Shown here: piece after piece, positions 61,066-64,000 of the stretch | Layout: the number at the start of each line of letters is the position of its first letter | Position numbering within the stretch: the first letter of the stretch is position 1 | DNA from: Charina bottae | Taxonomy: Eukaryota; Chordata; Lepidosauria; Squamata; Charinaidae | Reading direction: 5' to 3' | DNA: 64,000 bases | NCBI GenBank assembly: GCA_023362775.1 | Contig: JALMGJ010000018.1 | Coordinates: 22,611,105 to 22,675,104 of the forward strand | Notes under the pieces: generated by a model | What the model was told of the DNA's origin: nothing | Database searches by the model: none | Seen by the model: only the letters and a program-made list of their open reading frames with translations | Translations under genes and position numbers: made by a program

Positions 61066-63829
61066 ACAGAACACAACAGGCACAATTCTCCCCTTTCCCT
61101 AAGCTCATTCATTCATTCACCTCCCTTAAAGCTGCCTGCCTGAAACTGCCTTTGAAAATTCCGTGTTGCCTGAGCTGAGAATCTGAGCGGCCTCTTGGCC
61201 TATCATGGAGGGTGGGCCACGCAGCAAAGAAACGTGATGGCTTCTCCTGCACCACAGGTGGAGCACCTAGCTGGAGCATCAGCAGTGGTTCAGCATGAGA
61301 GCAGGTTGAAACGGTAAGCATGTCGTTCTGCATATGCTCAAAGCTGAGGGATGCAAGAGGCCCATGACGTCTGACGGTACGTTTAAGCGAAATTGGAATG
61401 TGCACTGAGTCGCTTGCTGCCTGCAAGGCATGCCAGCACCCCTCTTTTCACTCTGAGATGGAGGCAGGAGGCTCCAAATTTACTGGAATCATTAATTAAG
61501 GTGCTGGGGATACTCCTGGGTAAGGCGCTGCTTTGCTGCGCGGCTGACACATGTTTGCTCGGAAGTCACCTTTGAGCCGTCTGGAGGCTGCTACATATGT
61601 ATTTCAGAAGAGGGGAAGAAAGCTGTGAAGTGATGACGTTAATAGACGGATGGCCGGGCTAAGGATTGAAGAAAGGAGGCAGGTCCAGCAAACTGGAAGC
61701 CATCCAGGCCAGGTCTGGAAAGCACAGCTCGGGTTCTTGCTTCTTCCTCTTGCAGACAGACAGCCTATATCCAGAGAATATGCCGGGTGCTGGGTGAAGA
61801 ATCTCAGCCCTGTCATGCACACCGACCAGATTCTTCACAGAGCAGGAGATTCCCACTGAAACTAGGACGCTTTTTCAAGGGCAGAAATTGCCGCTGGCAG
61901 CCAAGTAGTAAGGCAATCTGCTGGACGGAGACAGCTACTTGTCCTCCCTGTTCCAGACAGCCTGGTCCTAACCAAACAGGCAGCTCCAGAATAGAGTGGC
62001 CTGCAATGCTTCCACTCTGGAAGGCCAAAGGCCTGGGTTTCAGTCACGCCGCAGTCTATGTTCACTTAATATTCTCCATGGAAAAGGGGCAACAAGAGCC
62101 GATTTGCAGAATGAAGTATGGCTAACCAGTACTCCGCTCTAAGTACCTTAAGAAGCCTTATGTCCACAGGGTCAACTCCTCTGAATTAGGAGTGGAAGTA
62201 TCTTGGGCAGAGCAGTGCTCAACTGATTTCAGTTCCTATGCATAGGGTGTTCACAGGTAGACATTTTTTTCTGTGAATGGGAAAGATGAGTAGAAAGAAA
62301 TGGAGCAGTAAGTAATGTCGTGTGATGGTAAAAGGTAACACCCCATATACATGTGGACTGCATCCATTACCAAGCCAATGAGATCCCCCCCCCATGTGAA
62401 CTGTTCAAAGTGCCCTTGTAAGAAAACATTCACAGCAAGCTGAATTGGCCGAGGGGTGCCGGGGAGGAATCAGACAGGAACCGGTGGCCCAGGAAACTAA
62501 TTGTTTGCAGTCACCGGCCACATCTCAGAGATAGTAGAGATGACAAGCTGACCTAGCAGGAAGGGATAAATAATCAGGAGGTGACAGGGACGGGTTTATC
62601 AAAAACAGTCCAACGCCATGATGCAATTTCCACCGTGTCTGCCTTTTCCTTTGTCTTGTCTTTGAAACGCAGCAGCAGGCCGAAGACCTAGAAGCTGCGG
62701 CTCTACTTCTGCTCAGGGCCGCACAGCAAGCTGCCAATGCCTTGCTGGTTGCTCAGTGCAGAGTTTTATGTTTGCAGCGAATACATTTGTGCTGTATCTT
62801 CACAGTGATTTGGTGGCTTTAGGTGAGCCAGGTTTTGGCCACCAGAGTCATGACTTAGCGGAGCCCAGCTTAACTTGTTCCAGAAAGTGTCTGCAGACCT
62901 GCCAAGTGCGGGCTCTGAACGAGGCGGCAGTGTGGGGAGGGGAGGGGAGGGGTGGGGCAAGGGCTGTCACCGGAGACACTGGCCACCACCTCTTTCGGCC
63001 TGACCTGGGCACAGAATGGCATGGCCTGGATCACGAGCTTCCCCGGGATCCCACCCGTTCTGCAGTGGTCAAGAACTGCTGTGCTGGGGCCCCCGCAAGG
63101 GGTGGAGGATGAGAGAGAAAAGCATCCCAAGAGGGAGATTTTAAAAAATCATTCACAGGAAAAAAGCCTGTCCCTACTTCCCTCCACAGCAATATTTCCT
63201 AAATAAGTTTTTCTCTAAGATTTGGATTTTTGGCCAGTGTGGATCTTAACCTTTTGGATAAAGCTGCAATGTTTTTCATGCAACAGAGGAACAGAGAGTG
63301 TTGCACTTTCTTCAAATATTGATTTGCACAATTTGGGGGCAAAGTTAAAAACAGATCAGGTACATTGTGGTGGAGGGAAAATCTATTAATAGTTATTGGC
63401 CACGGGGAGCCTCCATGTTTGGGGCCCCCTCTGACTAGGCCTGGGGAAAAGGGAAGGGGGCTACTGTCCTCAGGCCCCACACGGGGTCATCCAGAGGCCA
63501 CCTGGCTGCTGTTGCTTAGGACTGTCGGGTCATTGGCCGGCTCTCAGGCTTCCCTGGAGTCCCTAGAAAGAAGTGTGCGGCGCCGCCAGGCAGACGAACG
63601 AGTGAGTCCATGCAAGAAGCAGCTGTGGCCTGGATTTTGAGTCCGGGTCAGCGCCGCCTTGGCTTGGAGGGCCGAACGACTGCCCCGTCCCTCGGGAGAA
63701 AACGGGAGGACGATGAAGACAACGTCTGCCCTCCCAGCTGCCTGCTCCCCACCACCAGCAGGGTTGTCCCGGTGTCAGGGTTCGGAGTTGAATCCTGCCA
63801 TTGAAGTTGGAGTCATTACACCCGGGGCC
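61066..63829. other. Intergenic, possible unassigned exon(s)
   Basis: No family was recognised. A segment at 63520-63601 has an acceptor (GTTGCTTAG) and a strong donor (CGA|GTGAGT) and in one frame codes a plausible short helix (SLAGSQASLESLERSVRRRQ). It is too short to assign. Otherwise there are only short open frames. Confidence 0.35.
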
Positions 63830-64000
63830 TCTCCGCCCCCAACAAGAAGGCTGTAAACGGCCCGGCCCGTTCCGTCTCCCCGAGGGCGAGGCCGCTACCG
63901 TCAGCCGCGGGAGGCTGACCGGAGGAAAGGAGGACGCCCGATCCGAGGCTGCGCTCTCCGGAAGGCCGGGCAGCTGGCCAGGCTGGGGCCCCGCAGAACC
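63830..64000. promoter_or_regulatory. Edge of a CpG island
   Basis: From about 63836 the sequence becomes CpG-dense (GGCCCGGCCC, GAGGGCGAGGCCGC, CAGCCGCGGG) and continues to the end of the window. It probably marks the promoter of a further gene to the right. Confidence 0.5.

Noticed and set aside
60493..61083. Lys/Glu/Arg-rich 196-residue open frame on minus (and Phe/Leu/Ser-rich frames on plus)
   Set aside because: They are direct translation of the CTTT/CT/CTTC microsatellite.
62673..62822. Exon-like frame QQAEDLEAAALLLLRAAQQA
   Set aside because: The nearest donor in frame is weak (GTTGCT), and the frame hits a stop exactly at the strong donor at 62823, so it was not called.

Overview
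This is vertebrate nuclear DNA, most likely from a squamate reptile (lizard or snake). The genes have introns with GT-AG junctions and CpG islands. The repeats are CR1, L2-like and L1-like LINE pieces, a tRNA-derived SINE ending in ACCTTT units (Sauria-SINE type), a hAT-type MITE and long GGAA/ATGT/CTTT microsatellites. The DNA is GC-rich and compact, with many G or C runs of 8-15 bases, which would suit a microchromosome. Nothing prokaryotic, viral or CRISPR-like is present. All identities come from recognising translated exons; no database was searched.

Seven protein-coding genes could be assembled exon by exon with matching intron phases. Left block, whose orthologues sit together at human Xq22.3: DNAAF6/PIH1D3 (minus, 12281-14391), head-to-head with a 12-coding-exon NUP62 (plus, 14528-20795), then RBM41 (plus, 21029-23581) and single-exon CLDN2 (minus, 26103-26783). 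Right block, whose orthologues sit together at human Xq28: PRRG3 (plus, 31161-33333), an MFF-family gene in the FATE1 position (plus, 36669-43728) and CNGA2 (plus, 51731-57252). The window therefore joins two segments that are far apart on the human X.

Layout: 1-7 kb is repeat-bearing DNA with no recognised gene; 7.1-9.35 kb is a CpG island without a recognised coding exon; 12.3-26.8 kb is the dense four-gene block; 27-31 kb holds a hammerhead-ribozyme-like fold-back repeat, a MITE and a long CpG island with a CRE and an RFX X-box upstream of PRRG3; 36-44 kb is the FATE1/MFF-like gene with large repeat-filled introns; 44-51.7 kb is intergenic (SINE, L1); 51.7-58.7 kb is CNGA2 and its 3' region; the rest is intergenic, ending in the edge of another CpG island.

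The genes do not form one pathway. They cover dynein-arm assembly (DNAAF6), the nuclear pore (NUP62), RNA binding linked to the minor spliceosome (RBM41), a paracellular cation pore (CLDN2), a Gla-domain membrane protein (PRRG3), a mitochondrial/ER tail-anchored protein (FATE1/MFF-like) and the olfactory cAMP-gated channel (CNGA2). The most informative points are the intron-containing NUP62 beside DNAAF6, probably the ancestral form of the mammalian NUP62CL-DNAAF6 pair; a one-base reading-frame inconsistency in NUP62 at a C run; the FATE1-position gene that keeps MFF-like exons; and two fold-back repeats carrying hammerhead-like cores on both strands.
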